The notes beneath the pieces are model-generated. The model had not been told where the DNA came from and did no database searches. It saw only the letters and a list, made by a program, of their open reading frames with translations. A stretch of DNA of 64,000 nucleotides from Panacibacter ginsenosidivorans (GTDB lineage Bacteria > Bacteroidota > Bacteroidia > Chitinophagales > Chitinophagaceae). A program made the position numbers and the translations under genes. Location of the stretch: assembly GCF_007971225.1 (NCBI RefSeq), contig NZ_CP042435.1, positions 3,785,501 through 3,849,500 of the forward strand, written 5' to 3'. This document shows, piece after piece, positions 27,755 through 36,233 of the stretch; the stretch's first letter is position 1, and each line of letters starts with the position of its first letter.

Positions 27755-28336
27755 TTATTTCCATATTATTTTTTCTTCCAGTGGCACTATGCGTTTGCCT
27801 TCTTTAACTGGTTCATCAGTATATCCCAGGTACAACAAACCCATCATGATATCTTCTTCTGCAAGACCAAGATAATTTTTCATAGCCGGGTGATGGGTCA
27901 TGCCGCCACTGCCCCATAACACTGCAATATTTAATGTACTGGCACCTAGTAAAAAATTTTCTACGGCGCAGGCAACAGCAGACATTTCTTCCAATGCCGG
28001 AATTTTAGGATTGTTGCCCCGTTTCATATACACAAGAATAATGTGAGATAAATTATCTCCCTGGTGTTTTAGTTTTTCATAATTGGCGGTAAGAAATTTT
28101 CCTTCAGGTGTATTTGCTTTGTATAACTCTGCATGATCGTTACAAAATTGTTGTACTGTATCTCCACTGTATACAACAAAACGCCACGGTTCTGTATGGC
28201 CATGCGTAGGCGCCCAATCGGCCAGTTCCAATAATTGCTGAATAATGCTATTATCGATCTTTTTTCCATTCATCAGCGCAGGTTTGCTGCTGCGCCTGCC
28301 TTTTATAATGTGCTGTAGTGTTTCAAAATTTGTCAT
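27755..28336 (-). CDS. Nitroreductase family protein
   Basis: 193 aa FMN-dependent oxidoreductase. Visible: IIKGRRSSKPAL at the N-terminus, ELADWAPTHGHTEPWRFVVY (FMN binding), and GASTLNIAVLWGSGGMTHHPAMKNYLGL. The arrangement is like the YdjA type. Natural substrate not known. Convergent to the MoxR gene, upstream of tRNA-Lys in the opposite direction. Confidence 0.9.
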   Translation of the reverse strand: MTNFETLQHIIKGRRSSKPALMNGKKIDNSIIQQLLELADWAPTHGHTEPWRFVVYSGDTVQQFCNDHAELYKANTPEGKFLTANYEKLKHQGDNLSHIILVYMKRGNNPKIPALEEMSAVACAVENFLLGASTLNIAVLWGSGGMTHHPAMKNYLGLAEEDIMMGLLYLGYTDEPVKEGKRIVPLEEKIIWK

Positions 28337-28435
28337 GCCGCAAAAGTAGCAGCTTATTGCTGCGGTTGCATTAGCAGTAATTTATTTTACCTGTTTTCGA
28401 AAAGTATATGAGCGGTTAAGTAGCTAAATTTTTCG

Positions 28436-28466
28436 TTTGAAATTTATCTGAAACACTTTACATTTG
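28436..28466 (+). promoter_or_regulatory. tRNA-Lys promoter
   Basis: TTTG at 28436-28439, exactly 19 bases, then TACATTTG at 28459-28466: a canonical Bacteroidota promoter, 11 bases before the tRNA. Confidence 0.85.
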
Positions 28467-28477
28467 CAGCCCGCTAC

Positions 28478-28550
28478 GACTCCGTAGCTCAGTTGGTAGA
28501 GCTACTGACTCTTAATCAGTAGGTCCAGGGTTCGAGTCCCTGCGGGGTCA
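28478..28550 (+). tRNA. tRNA-Lys(CTT)
   Basis: 73-nt cloverleaf: acceptor GACTCCG with CGGGGTC, D stem GCTC/GAGC, anticodon stem ACTGA/TCAGT around loop CTCTTAA (anticodon CTT), T stem CAGGG/CCCTG with TTCGAGT loop, discriminator A. No CCA is encoded. The 3' half is the integration target of the element that follows and is kept whole. Confidence 0.98.
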
Positions 28551-28554
28551 CAGA
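28535..28554 (+). other. attL core
   Basis: 20-bp direct repeat AGTCCCTGCGGGGTCACAGA, spanning the T stem and acceptor end of tRNA-Lys and 4 bases beyond. Confidence 0.93.
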
Positions 28555-28607
28555 TGCAATAAATAATTCCTTGTAAATGAATAATTTGCGGGGATTTTTT
28601 ATTTCTG

Positions 28608-28627
28608 GGGTAAACATAGGGTAAACA
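28608..28627 (+). promoter_or_regulatory. Left arm-type integrase sites
   Basis: GGGTAAACA at 28608-28616 and again at 28619-28627, 11 bp apart, about 55 bp inside attL. The same pair occurs inside attR. Confidence 0.65.
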
Positions 28628-28800
28628 TTTAAATGAATTGTTTAAATCATTATAAAATCTGTAGACAACATTAAACAATAGTATTTAATTTGAAGAGTCA
28701 TTGTCCTTAATGCGTTAACTGTTAGGTGGATTAAGGGTGAAATTGTAAACTTTGTAACTAACAGGTTAATAAGTAAAAAGCTCTACGTATGTATTCTCAT

Positions 28801-29088
28801 TTAATCTAGCTTTTTATCCGTTCCTTTAAGAAGTAACGCTCCAGCAATAGCCATAAGCCCAAGATAAATGGGCGCTGCTGATGTGTAACCACCACCACCA
28901 CTGTCTCTTGCATAGTTGTAATCCCCAGTCCAATTAGAACTTAGATTTCTCATTTCAGGAATTCTTCCAGGGTCGTTACTTACTAGATTTATTAAAAACA
29001 GAATAACGCCAATAGTTGGTGGAATTAATAAAATAATCCCGAAAACGCGTTCAAGTCTAATAGTTTGTTTTGTTTGGTTTGTCTCCAT
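28801..29088 (-). CDS. Small two-helix membrane protein, unrecognised
   Basis: 95 aa: a hydrophobic segment near 15-38 (VFGIILLIPPTIGVILFLI), a glycine-rich loop with an aromatic patch (DSGGGGYTSAAP), and a second segment near 70-86 (IYLGLMAIAGALLL). First gene after attL. No family recognised. Confidence 0.6.
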   Translation of the reverse strand: METNQTKQTIRLERVFGIILLIPPTIGVILFLINLVSNDPGRIPEMRNLSSNWTGDYNYARDSGGGGYTSAAPIYLGLMAIAGALLLKGTDKKLD

Positions 29089-29093
29089 GCTAT

Positions 29094-29279
29094 TTAAATT
29101 TTATTATATTGTTTTTTAATTACAGCTAACTTGTAAAATTTCTGAATTTTGTCTTCTGCGTTGTCATCTTCATACTTACCCAACAAGTTATTGGTCGGGC
29201 TAAATCTGAGTAACTTATAATTTGTCCTAAGTCTTTCAGTGCATTTCGGTAATAAATCATACGAATCAGAAATATCCAT
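29094..29279 (-). CDS. Hypothetical small protein
   Basis: An open frame of 61 aa, 5 bp upstream of the two-helix membrane protein on the same strand, charged and helical (YEDDNAEDKIQKFYKLAVIKK). The close spacing suggests a two-gene unit, but coding is not certain. Confidence 0.35.
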   Translation of the reverse strand: MDISDSYDLLPKCTERLRTNYKLLRFSPTNNLLGKYEDDNAEDKIQKFYKLAVIKKQYNKI

Positions 29280-29404
29280 ACTTAGCTATAAGCCAACCAA
29301 TTTTAGAGCAGTCATTGATGCTGACTTTTGTTGGTCATTAATGAGCTTGCTCAGTCATTGATCATTCACTTTAATATTGTTATCAGTCAATATAAGACTA
29401 GTAT

Positions 29405-31276
29405 TTAAAGAAGAACTAGATTATTCAAATTCCTTTTGATTTGTAAAAAAGTTTTCAAGTTATTGCCTACGTAATATTGTGTTAGTAAGTTGATTGTTCT
29501 TTTGTGATTTGCTTCTATTGCGTCTGTGTCCCAGATGGGGTTAGTAATAAAAATATAGTTTGTATTTGCCCTAGTTTCAATGGCGCCCTGATACTTTACT
29601 TTCTTTTCATGAAATAATTTATTGCTCAAGGCTGAATTTTTGTTTTTGTCAATTAGCGAAAGATTCCCTAATCGGTGAATCCATTCTTTATGTTTTGCAG
29701 CATCAATGTTCCACTGGCTTTCTTCAATTTTCTGCGGCATTATATGTTCAACTGATGATGAGTCTTTATTATACTGAAGAATAGTGGCAGCATTGCCCAT
29801 TAATAAATCCATTTTTAGCAAAAGATATCTTGTTTTGTTTACCCTTGTACCAGAAAATCCACCCCATTTTTCATTTTCCAAAAGCGTTACAAATTCTTCA
29901 ATATTAATTGGCTTTTCAGAGGAGATTTCTTCATCGTAAAAGTCATATCTCAAACAAGGGTCATTCAGAAAATCTTCTACTGCTTCGTCAAGGGTTGATT
30001 CTCTTTTTTTTACAGCATCAGCATAGAAGTCCATCTTTCTAAGAATAATAAAAGTTCGTGTCTGAGACTGCCTGCGACCTAATAACCAACCCACTGAAAA
30101 TAAGTTATCAATTTTTATTAAAAATTCAATAATCTGCTTGTCCCCGAAACATTCTCTATAATGCATTAATGGGGTTAAATATTGACTACCATAAACACTT
30201 GAAAGAATGAAATTGATATTTCCAAAAAGATTTAGGCTTTCACGATTAGTAATACTGCCATTGGTTATGCTTTCATAATGTTTTAGGTATTTCCCGACAT
30301 AATCAAGAGTTTCAGTCCCTTTTACAAGTAGGTTACGTTTGAACATAAATTCGAAAGCCTTCGTAAGGCTTTTATTATCATCACTACGATACTTCATTTT
30401 GATAAAAACAAGAGACCAAAGGAAATCATCAAAACCTTTATAAGGTGCAGAAATAGAATTTTCAAAATCAGACCACTTCAGGGCATATAATTTTCGGAGT
30501 TCATAATTCTCAATTACTCTTAAATTTTGGGCTCTAAGAATATCGCTAACCTGTAATTGTAAACCACGACTATTTAAAACTGTGAAAAGATTGTACGCAT
30601 CATCCAAATTGTTTGGAGTAGCTAAATACAAAGCGAGAACTTTAGTTGAAAGATATCTATAAAAATCTGCTAGGTATTGTTCTTCTGTACCAATGTTTTC
30701 AGCCAATTTTGTGTCCCACCATTTCTTCATTATTAAAATACCGCTTGCCATACTCCTAATTGAAGCTCCAGCTTTGGGATTATCAGCTATTTCATTAAGT
30801 TTTTCAACATCAAGTGTTCCGTCCAATTCAATTATGTGTTTTTCTAAAAAGTCTTTATCATCTCGTATTTCAAATTCTATTCGATTACGGGCAGGGATGT
30901 TGTTATAATCATCAGCTTCTTGAACAAGTCTTTTTTGAACATTGTCCTTTAGACTTTTTTTTGCGGAGATATCTCTAATAACACCGTGTAGAAGAAATAA
31001 TGTAATAAATCGCTGTTGCCCATCTAATATGTCCTGATAAGTATATTCAATATTTTTTGCTGTCTTCTCATTTCTTGTATTCCAAATCATGCATCCCAAA
31101 AAATACTCCTTATTGCTGTCATTCTCCATGGCTTTGCTAACATCTTCAAGCAATGCAGTAATTTGTTCTTCACCCCATACATATGGTCTTTGATATTCAG
31201 GAATATTGAAAAATTGCTCTGGGCTAAATATGTCTTTGATATATTTTTTACCGGTTATAAGAGTTGTATTATCCAT
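29405..31276 (-). CDS. DUF262-DUF1524 protein, GmrSD-like type IV restriction enzyme
   Basis: 623 aa single-chain nuclease of the GmrSD/SspE/BrxU type. The N-terminal DUF262 (ParB/sulfiredoxin-like NTPase) has FNIPEYQRPYVWG and DGQQRF at 85-90. The middle is helical. The C-terminal DUF1524 is an HNH/His-Me finger: EHIMPQ (H511), HRLGNLSLID (H534, N538) and NKNSALSNKLFHEKK (N547). All catalytic landmarks look intact. Such proteins cut foreign DNA with modified bases, or phosphorothioate-sensing variants act with Dnd/Ssp; no modification gene is nearby, so a stand-alone type IV role is more likely. Upstream repeat A1 probably holds its promoter. Confidence 0.9.
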   Translation of the reverse strand: MDNTTLITGKKYIKDIFSPEQFFNIPEYQRPYVWGEEQITALLEDVSKAMENDSNKEYFLGCMIWNTRNEKTAKNIEYTYQDILDGQQRFITLFLLHGVIRDISAKKSLKDNVQKRLVQEADDYNNIPARNRIEFEIRDDKDFLEKHIIELDGTLDVEKLNEIADNPKAGASIRSMASGILIMKKWWDTKLAENIGTEEQYLADFYRYLSTKVLALYLATPNNLDDAYNLFTVLNSRGLQLQVSDILRAQNLRVIENYELRKLYALKWSDFENSISAPYKGFDDFLWSLVFIKMKYRSDDNKSLTKAFEFMFKRNLLVKGTETLDYVGKYLKHYESITNGSITNRESLNLFGNINFILSSVYGSQYLTPLMHYRECFGDKQIIEFLIKIDNLFSVGWLLGRRQSQTRTFIILRKMDFYADAVKKRESTLDEAVEDFLNDPCLRYDFYDEEISSEKPINIEEFVTLLENEKWGGFSGTRVNKTRYLLLKMDLLMGNAATILQYNKDSSSVEHIMPQKIEESQWNIDAAKHKEWIHRLGNLSLIDKNKNSALSNKLFHEKKVKYQGAIETRANTNYIFITNPIWDTDAIEANHKRTINLLTQYYVGNNLKTFLQIKRNLNNLVLL

Positions 31277-31339
31277 TTTTTGGTTTAGGTCTTTTTGTTT
31301 TGGTTTATTGTAATTTTCAAATATAGTAAGGTTCCTTTA

Positions 31340-31437
31340 GAGTTACCGATAACAATTAAATATACAAGACTTTTTTACTGCTATTTTAAGGTTTTCAATC
31401 AATTAACCTTCGCTTTAAGATAGATGAATTCTGCTAC
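31340..31437 (-). repeat. Element repeat A1
   Basis: About 97 bp that recurs at 33785-33881 with about a dozen changes (shared runs AACAATTAAATATACAA, GGTTTTCAATCAATTAACC, AGATGAATTCT). It lies 64 bp upstream of the DUF262 gene. Confidence 0.85.
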
Positions 31438-31544
31438 TATAATGTGTGTTCTTCAGAGAAATTGAGTAGACAATCATGCTTTCCAATCACACCAATTAGA
31501 AATAAAAATGTTGATAGGAATATTTAAATCCTAATAGACAATTA

Positions 31545-31640
31545 TCTTCTATTTGGAATTCAAAAGGAGAATTCTTTGAGTGGTTAAGTATTAGCGGATT
31601 AAACCTTCTGAGCGAACCGAATAAAACTTTAAATATAATT
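31545..31640. repeat. Element repeat B1
   Basis: Starts CTTCTATTTGGAATTC and recurs at 32818-32905 (shared TTTGAGTGG, GGATTRAACCTTCT). It lies just 3' of the 180-aa gene. The start overlaps an inverted repeat CCTAATAGA / TCTATTTGG at 31530-31554. The gap 31277-31694 holds only A1 and B1. Confidence 0.75.
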
Positions 31641-31694
31641 ATTCTGGTCTGCCCAGTTTTCCTATCGTAGCTACTTTTATTGGCTCTAGGTTTA

Positions 31695-32237
31695 TTATAT
31701 CTCCACTAACAACTTGTCCTCGATTATTTCTGCTAGTTCATTATATACATAAGAGTAAAATTTTAGGCCATTATTCCTTTCACCAATTATAAATGCAAAA
31801 TATCCTGTCAATAAACTTTCATCTTTAAAGTCTTCTATTATGTATTCCCAAAACCCTTCTGAAATAATTTTTTTTGATGAGTCATTCCAATCATTGACAA
31901 CCATTATAATCTTAAGCGGTGCATTCAAACGACATAATTTGATTACTTCCCCTTCAGTTGTTCTAACATCATTTTCTGACTCGATATAAACGATTGGAAT
32001 TTTGGACGTTTGTCCCGCCTCTTTATAGAAAGTAATGTCAACTCTAAAAAAAGTTTCAAGCTCATACTTAAGATTCATTTTCTTAGCGACCTTCGGAAGA
32101 AGTGTGTCAAAATAAAACAGAGTTCTTTGAGGACTTGTGCTCCACCCTTTGTCGAATTCATCTGTGTTAGTTTCTTTCAAAGCTTCTAATAAAGAACTTT
32201 TAAATAAGTTCCATAACTGCAAGTAGTCTGCTTTCAT
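31695..32237 (-). CDS. Probable PD-(D/E)xK-fold protein
   Basis: 180 aa. Residues 65-115 read RVDITFY, then VYIESENDVRT and KLCRLNAPLKIIMVVND. This is the D-x(18)-ExE plus later basic pattern of restriction-endonuclease-like proteins (D67, E86, E88). The usual lysine of the third position is not clear, so activity is uncertain. No signal peptide. It lies upstream of the DUF262 gene on the same strand, but 418 bp with repeats separate them, so they are not an obvious operon. Confidence 0.6.
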   Translation of the reverse strand: MKADYLQLWNLFKSSLLEALKETNTDEFDKGWSTSPQRTLFYFDTLLPKVAKKMNLKYELETFFRVDITFYKEAGQTSKIPIVYIESENDVRTTEGEVIKLCRLNAPLKIIMVVNDWNDSSKKIISEGFWEYIIEDFKDESLLTGYFAFIIGERNNGLKFYSYVYNELAEIIEDKLLVEI

Positions 32238-32322
32238 AAAAATTTGCTATTTAAGGAGTGTTGAGGCCGAGTCCAAACTTGCACCCAACTTTGAGCATTG
32301 CATTGGTTAGTCTTCTATTAAG

Positions 32323-32688
32323 CTAGTTACAATCACATTTATAATCCATAATATACTTGTGAAACCTTTCTCCATATGAATTTGAATCTCCGTAAGCTCC
32401 TATTTGGAAGTTTATCCAGTTGCTACTTGGAATATCGCAGAATATGTATTTTTTTGTAGTAATGGCATATTCATCTTTTTTTATTTCAGCTATGACATAT
32501 GTCTTGTATTCGTAGGTATATGCCGTCACTTTGTAAAGCCAAGAGGAATTTAGAGTGTAACTAGCAAGACTTGCTTTGTAATATCCATTGGTTGTTATAA
32601 AGTCTAACACTTCATCGCAACTAGAAGTTTGAGAGAAAACCTTTGTTGTAAAAAATAAGATTGATAAAGTGAGAATTATCTTTTTCAT
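32323..32688 (-). CDS. Small exported protein, unrecognised
   Basis: 121 aa with a clean signal peptide (MKKIILTLSILFFTTKVFSQ) and a short body with cysteines near 24, 96 and the C-terminal CDCN. SWLYKVTAYTYEYKTYVIAEI has the look of a KTSC-like strand pair. 85 bp before the 180-aa gene on the same strand. Function unknown. Confidence 0.7.
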   Translation of the reverse strand: MKKIILTLSILFFTTKVFSQTSSCDEVLDFITTNGYYKASLASYTLNSSWLYKVTAYTYEYKTYVIAEIKKDEYAITTKKYIFCDIPSSNWINFQIGAYGDSNSYGERFHKYIMDYKCDCN

Positions 32689-32817
32689 GTTGGCAGAGTT
32701 GATTTCAATTATTCATAAAAAATAACTCTAATTACTCTCATTTGCAAATTTTTATTGATCAGTTCTATAGGGAGCTAAAATTTGAGAATTTATTAAGCAT
32801 CCATCCTTAATAGAAAC

Positions 32818-32905
32818 TTCCCTTCTATTGGGAGCTAGGGAGAAGAATTTTTTGAGTGGCTAGGTGTTAAGTGGATTGAACCTTCTAAGAGAATTTAAGA
32901 AAATG
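32818..32905. repeat. Element repeat B2
   Basis: Second copy of repeat B, CTTCTATTGGGAGC to CCTTCTAAGAGAA, 3' of the TM beta-barrel gene, at the same distance as B1 has from its gene. Preceded by CCTTAATAGAA, which pairs with TTCTATTGGG. Confidence 0.75.
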
Positions 32906-32971
32906 ATTTATTGCCGATTATTATTTCGTCCGCTCCAGTTGTGCAAAAGCCAATGTTGGCTGAAGTTTATT

Positions 32972-33448
32972 TCATCTACTCGTTTTTTTCCAAATAACTT
33001 CAATAGCATTAATTTCTTTGGCTCGCAAACCGTAAAATGTCATATAACCAATCATTGTTTCGCCATTACCTACGATTTCCAGTAAGAAATTAATATGTGC
33101 CATTCTATTTCTTTCTTGGAGTTTAAGAGAAAGTGAAACAAATCTATCCTTTATTGTACCTTGAACTTTATAGCTGACAACTTCTATTTGCTCTTTTCCG
33201 AATTCCGCTTTTACAATACCTGATATTATGTCTGCCTTTTGGAATAGCTCTATATTATAAATTGAAGGATAAGCGAGTTTGTACCCTTTAGCAGTTATTT
33301 CTTTTTCAATTGCTCTCCAAGTTCCATTTATTTTAATGCCTCTGTAAACAAAATCAGCTATTTTTTTACTGATATAATCTTTCCATAGAAAGCCAATAAT
33401 AAAAGCCAAAAATGCTGCAATTAAATTTACAAGAATGTCGTATGGCAT
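32972..33448 (-). CDS. Membrane-anchored beta-barrel protein, Cap15-like layout
   Basis: 158 aa: one hydrophobic helix near 5-23 (ILVNLIAAFLAFIIGFLW), then a beta-rich domain starting INGTWRAIEKEI, a lipocalin-like GxW start, and ending MIGYMTFYGLRAKEI. A membrane helix plus such a barrel is the layout of the CBASS effector Cap15, which has two helices. No nucleotidyltransferase is nearby, so this is layout only. It starts 9 bp after the DUF1399-like gene, so the two are likely co-transcribed. Confidence 0.65.
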   Translation of the reverse strand: MPYDILVNLIAAFLAFIIGFLWKDYISKKIADFVYRGIKINGTWRAIEKEITAKGYKLAYPSIYNIELFQKADIISGIVKAEFGKEQIEVVSYKVQGTIKDRFVSLSLKLQERNRMAHINFLLEIVGNGETMIGYMTFYGLRAKEINAIEVIWKKTSR

Positions 33449-33457
33449 GAACTAGTT

Positions 33458-33748
33458 TTAGTCAATATTTTGGGTGCAGTTGGAAGTACAATCAATTTTA
33501 CAATCACCATTTAATGGAGTGTGATGTATGAATTTGCCGAATTTCTGAGTGCAATATTCATGATAATATTTTGTATTTAGAATTAAGTTGTGCCAAACTT
33601 CATCAACTTCTTTGGTTGGAGAAATTGGTGCTCCTTTTTCTATAGCGGTTGTTAAAAAATCTTCAAGTTTTTGATGTAGTTCAAGAGATAAGTCAAACGG
33701 AATACTTTTCTTTTTTGAATACATATCAATAATTGTGTCACTAATCAT
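33458..33748 (-). CDS. Small GRDP/DUF1399-like protein
   Basis: 96 aa. The stretch KEVDEVWHNLILNTKYYHEYC and FGKFIHHTP carries the histidine and tryptophan pattern of the glycine-rich-domain (DUF1399) family. Four cysteines at the C-terminus (CKIDCTSNC) may bind metal. Promoter-proximal gene of the pair with the TM beta-barrel protein. Upstream is repeat A2. Confidence 0.65.
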   Translation of the reverse strand: MISDTIIDMYSKKKSIPFDLSLELHQKLEDFLTTAIEKGAPISPTKEVDEVWHNLILNTKYYHEYCTQKFGKFIHHTPLNGDCKIDCTSNCTQNID

Positions 33749-33784
33749 AAGTATGTTATTTAATTTAAAGAATTTGTCTTTTAA

Positions 33785-33881
33785 ATTACGGCTAACAATT
33801 AAATATACAAAACTTTTTTACTGATATTTGAGGTTTTCAATCAATTAACCTTTCGCTTTTGGAGTAGATGAATTCTACTAT
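33785..33881 (-). repeat. Element repeat A2
   Basis: Second copy of repeat A, 37 bp upstream of the DUF1399-like gene. Two unrelated cargo operons thus share the same 5' region. A TGTGTGTTCTTC string is also shared farther upstream (31443, 33939). Confidence 0.85.
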
Positions 33882-34039
33882 TTTCAAAAAGCGAAATTCT
33901 TATACAGGCACTTTCTTTATCCCAGAGCAATAATTGCATTGTGTGTTCTTCTGCTAAATAATATTCTAAATCTCCTGTTCAATCAATTATTGTGATGGGA
34001 TTTCTATTTAGGAATAATGCTTGCAAAGTTGCAAAGTGT

Positions 34040-34440
34040 GCAAATTGATAGTGGCTATAACCCACAGTTGAGAAATATTCCAACAGACTTTGTATTTCGC
34101 CACCTTCTTCGCCATGCGACTTTCTGGGGCAAATAGTAAAACATCATTGATGTGATATTTGCACAGTGAGGGTTAACCGTAAAGCATACCGAAGGTATAA
34201 GCGTAGCATTGTGAAGGTTAACCCGAAACGCAGAAAGGAGCACGCAGGTGGCGATAAGAAAATGGTGGAAGCCCTGTAGATGTGCTAATGCAAAGCCCAG
34301 GTCTGTGCAAAGGTTGCTTTAGCACAGATACATAAGGGCTGGAGAGCAGAAAGGCATTATGAGCTGCACAATTGTGTGACAGACTTTATCTGAAAGGGTG
34401 CTAACCCTAAAGACAAAGGATTTAATTCAATACTAAAATA
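34040..34440. other. GC-richer non-coding stretch, possibly structured
   Basis: About 400 bp clearly richer in G/C than the rest of the element, with no convincing gene. Inverted runs GGGTTAACC / GGTTAACCC (34168 and 34217), ATACCGAAGGTAT and several GC hairpins. It may be an RNA, an origin of transfer or a relic of another element. Confidence 0.45.
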
Positions 34441-34584
34441 AAATAACAGACAATTGAATTTAGTCCTTTGGTCTGGCACATCAATTTGCCGAATAAGCCT
34501 TTACTGCTCACCGCTTTTCCTGATTTTTACGTAGGTAGTGCAGTAGTGATGTGAGTGTATCATGAAGAAAACATTTATTTCGAT

Positions 34585-34636
34585 CCAAAATTTAGTGCAT
34601 CTTTATGAAACCTACATAAAGTGCATTAAAATCTGG
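34585..34636. repeat. Element palindrome C1
   Basis: 52-nt inverted repeat: CCAAAATTTAGTGCA ... TGCATTAAAATCTGG, with an inner CTTTATG / CATAAAG, so nearly the whole length folds. It lies 6 bp 3' of the HEPN gene. Confidence 0.9.
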
Positions 34637-34642
34637 TTCATT

Positions 34643-35602
34643 TTATTTTGAATATCCTATGTTTTTCAAATAAGTGTTTATTTCAAACTTTGGTTGACGT
34701 GTTTCAAAGTCAGCTAAATAATTTTTGAAAGGAATTCCTATTATTATCGATGAAATTGTTAAATATAAAGCCCTGACATAGTTTAAAAAATTCAAATCAA
34801 GGTGATAAGTAAAACCATAATGTACAATTTTAGACCGCATTCCAAACAACTTACCTACGGCAAAATGATTTTGCGTTTGCAAAAGTGGTAAATTATAGTT
34901 TTTGCTTAATAAAGTGTTTATCTCACTTATGTTGGTTGAAGACGTGGCAAGTATTTCAATTGCAAACCATAACATTAGAAAAGAATCAATACGACTCTGG
35001 TTTAAACTTTTCATAAACCAATGGTGAGACATCGCGACTTTTGTTGCGGTTATTCCATCTAGCTTTAAAATCGCATTAGAAATTTCAATAGCGTTCACCA
35101 GCGTATCCTGATTAAATATTGGAACGTCTTTTTTGGGTAACACATGAATCGATACATCACTGCTATAAATTGCATCGCTTTTTTCAAATTCAACGTCAAC
35201 AAATAAATAAAATATCCTCTCTTCAAATATATCTGGATGAAAGATGTATCCCAAAATTCCGATACTTGAATCTGCTATGGTTTCTGTATAGTGATCATCC
35301 AACAAAATAGACATGCACAAAACGATGTTCGATTCATTAGATAGTGTTTCATGATTTAAAGTTGGAGTATCACCAGCAAAGCAGACCTTATTGACATTTG
35401 ACCCATAATATGCAACTTGCCCATGAAAAAAAATAATTCTGGAATTTAAAACATCTAGAAGAACGACCTTATTAATATTAATTTGAGGAGAAGGGTTTAA
35501 ATAGTAAGCTGTAACAGCCATTCTTAATTTACGTCGAGCCCTCCACAAATCAGGGATGTACTGTTTTATACCTATTTTTTCATCACCAATTTTAATAAAC
35601 AT
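34643..35602 (-). CDS. HEPN-domain protein (Apea-like), putative RNase
   Basis: 319 aa. The C-terminal third is a HEPN helical domain: FLMLWFAIEILATS, then the Rx4H motif RSKIVH (R256-H261), the usual HEPN ribonuclease site. Residues 1-165 are a beta-rich domain with VVLLDVLNSRIIFF and FYLFVDVEFE, possibly a sensor. HEPN proteins of this type often act as abortive-infection RNases. No antitoxin gene is adjacent. Palindrome C1 follows at once. Confidence 0.75.
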   Translation of the reverse strand: MFIKIGDEKIGIKQYIPDLWRARRKLRMAVTAYYLNPSPQININKVVLLDVLNSRIIFFHGQVAYYGSNVNKVCFAGDTPTLNHETLSNESNIVLCMSILLDDHYTETIADSSIGILGYIFHPDIFEERIFYLFVDVEFEKSDAIYSSDVSIHVLPKKDVPIFNQDTLVNAIEISNAILKLDGITATKVAMSHHWFMKSLNQSRIDSFLMLWFAIEILATSSTNISEINTLLSKNYNLPLLQTQNHFAVGKLFGMRSKIVHYGFTYHLDLNFLNYVRALYLTISSIIIGIPFKNYLADFETRQPKFEINTYLKNIGYSK

Positions 35603-35692
35603 TCTTGAAATTTTTTTGCATCTAGGTGCTAAGATAAATCTTTGATATAATGATGGAAAAAACTATTGTAATAACGTTGATGACAAATCAAT

Positions 35693-35875
35693 TCAAAACG
35701 GAAGTGAAGACCAAAACGAGCGATTCTTTTTAATGATTCTGTGCTCGTATTTGGAATCATTTATTCCTAATACAAGGATTTCAGAATTATAATCTTTGCA
35801 AAAGTAACGGTAACGAAATCGTTGTTTTTTATTAGCACGATATAAACCGTACCAAACAATTCTTGGTGTTTTCAT
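35693..35875 (-). CDS. Hypothetical basic small protein
   Basis: An open frame of 60 aa, rich in R and K (RANKKQRFRYRYF), with repeat D1 just upstream. Protein-like composition but no known family; could be a chance frame. Confidence 0.3.
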   Translation of the reverse strand: MKTPRIVWYGLYRANKKQRFRYRYFCKDYNSEILVLGINDSKYEHRIIKKNRSFWSSLPF

Positions 35876-35877
35876 AA

Positions 35878-35945
35878 GTAGGATTATTTTAATTTACTGA
35901 ATTAAATTGACGGGGGAGGTCAACACTAATTATTGGAGGGGGTTG
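35878..35945. repeat. Element repeat D1
   Basis: Shares GGATTA and GACGGGGG with RGTCAACA with the stretch at 39222-39300. It lies 5' of the 60-aa frame, as D2 lies 5' of a protease gene. Confidence 0.6.
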
Positions 35946-36079
35946 TTTTTATGGTCAGCTATAGGGGCATACACTTCCATAATGGTTATATATTGTATAC
36001 TTCTAGCTGAATTTTTTAACCTGGGGTATTAGTAGCTAAGAATTACATAGCGTCAGTTAGCCGGAAACTTACACAATTG

Positions 36080-36131
36080 CCAAAATTTAGTGCAGGGTTT
36101 TATTTCCCTTATAGGGTACACTAAAATTTGG
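36080..36131. repeat. Element palindrome C2
   Basis: 52 nt, CCAAAATTTAGTG ... CACTAAAATTTGG, a 13-bp inverted repeat with one mismatch. About 100 bp 3' of the mrr gene. The rest of the gap 35946-36233 shows no gene. Confidence 0.9.
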
Positions 36132-36233
36132 TAATGTTGTCAAAGGTTACGATTACAGGACGTGATCGCTATATTTATTTTCATACTGTGGGGTTTGTGC
36201 AACACACTCGTTTAATAGGACAAGTTGGGAAAA

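Noticed and set aside
34055-34243. Open frame of 62 codons on the minus strand
   Set aside because: It lies in the GC-richer, hairpin-rich stretch; composition is not convincing and a non-coding nature is more likely.
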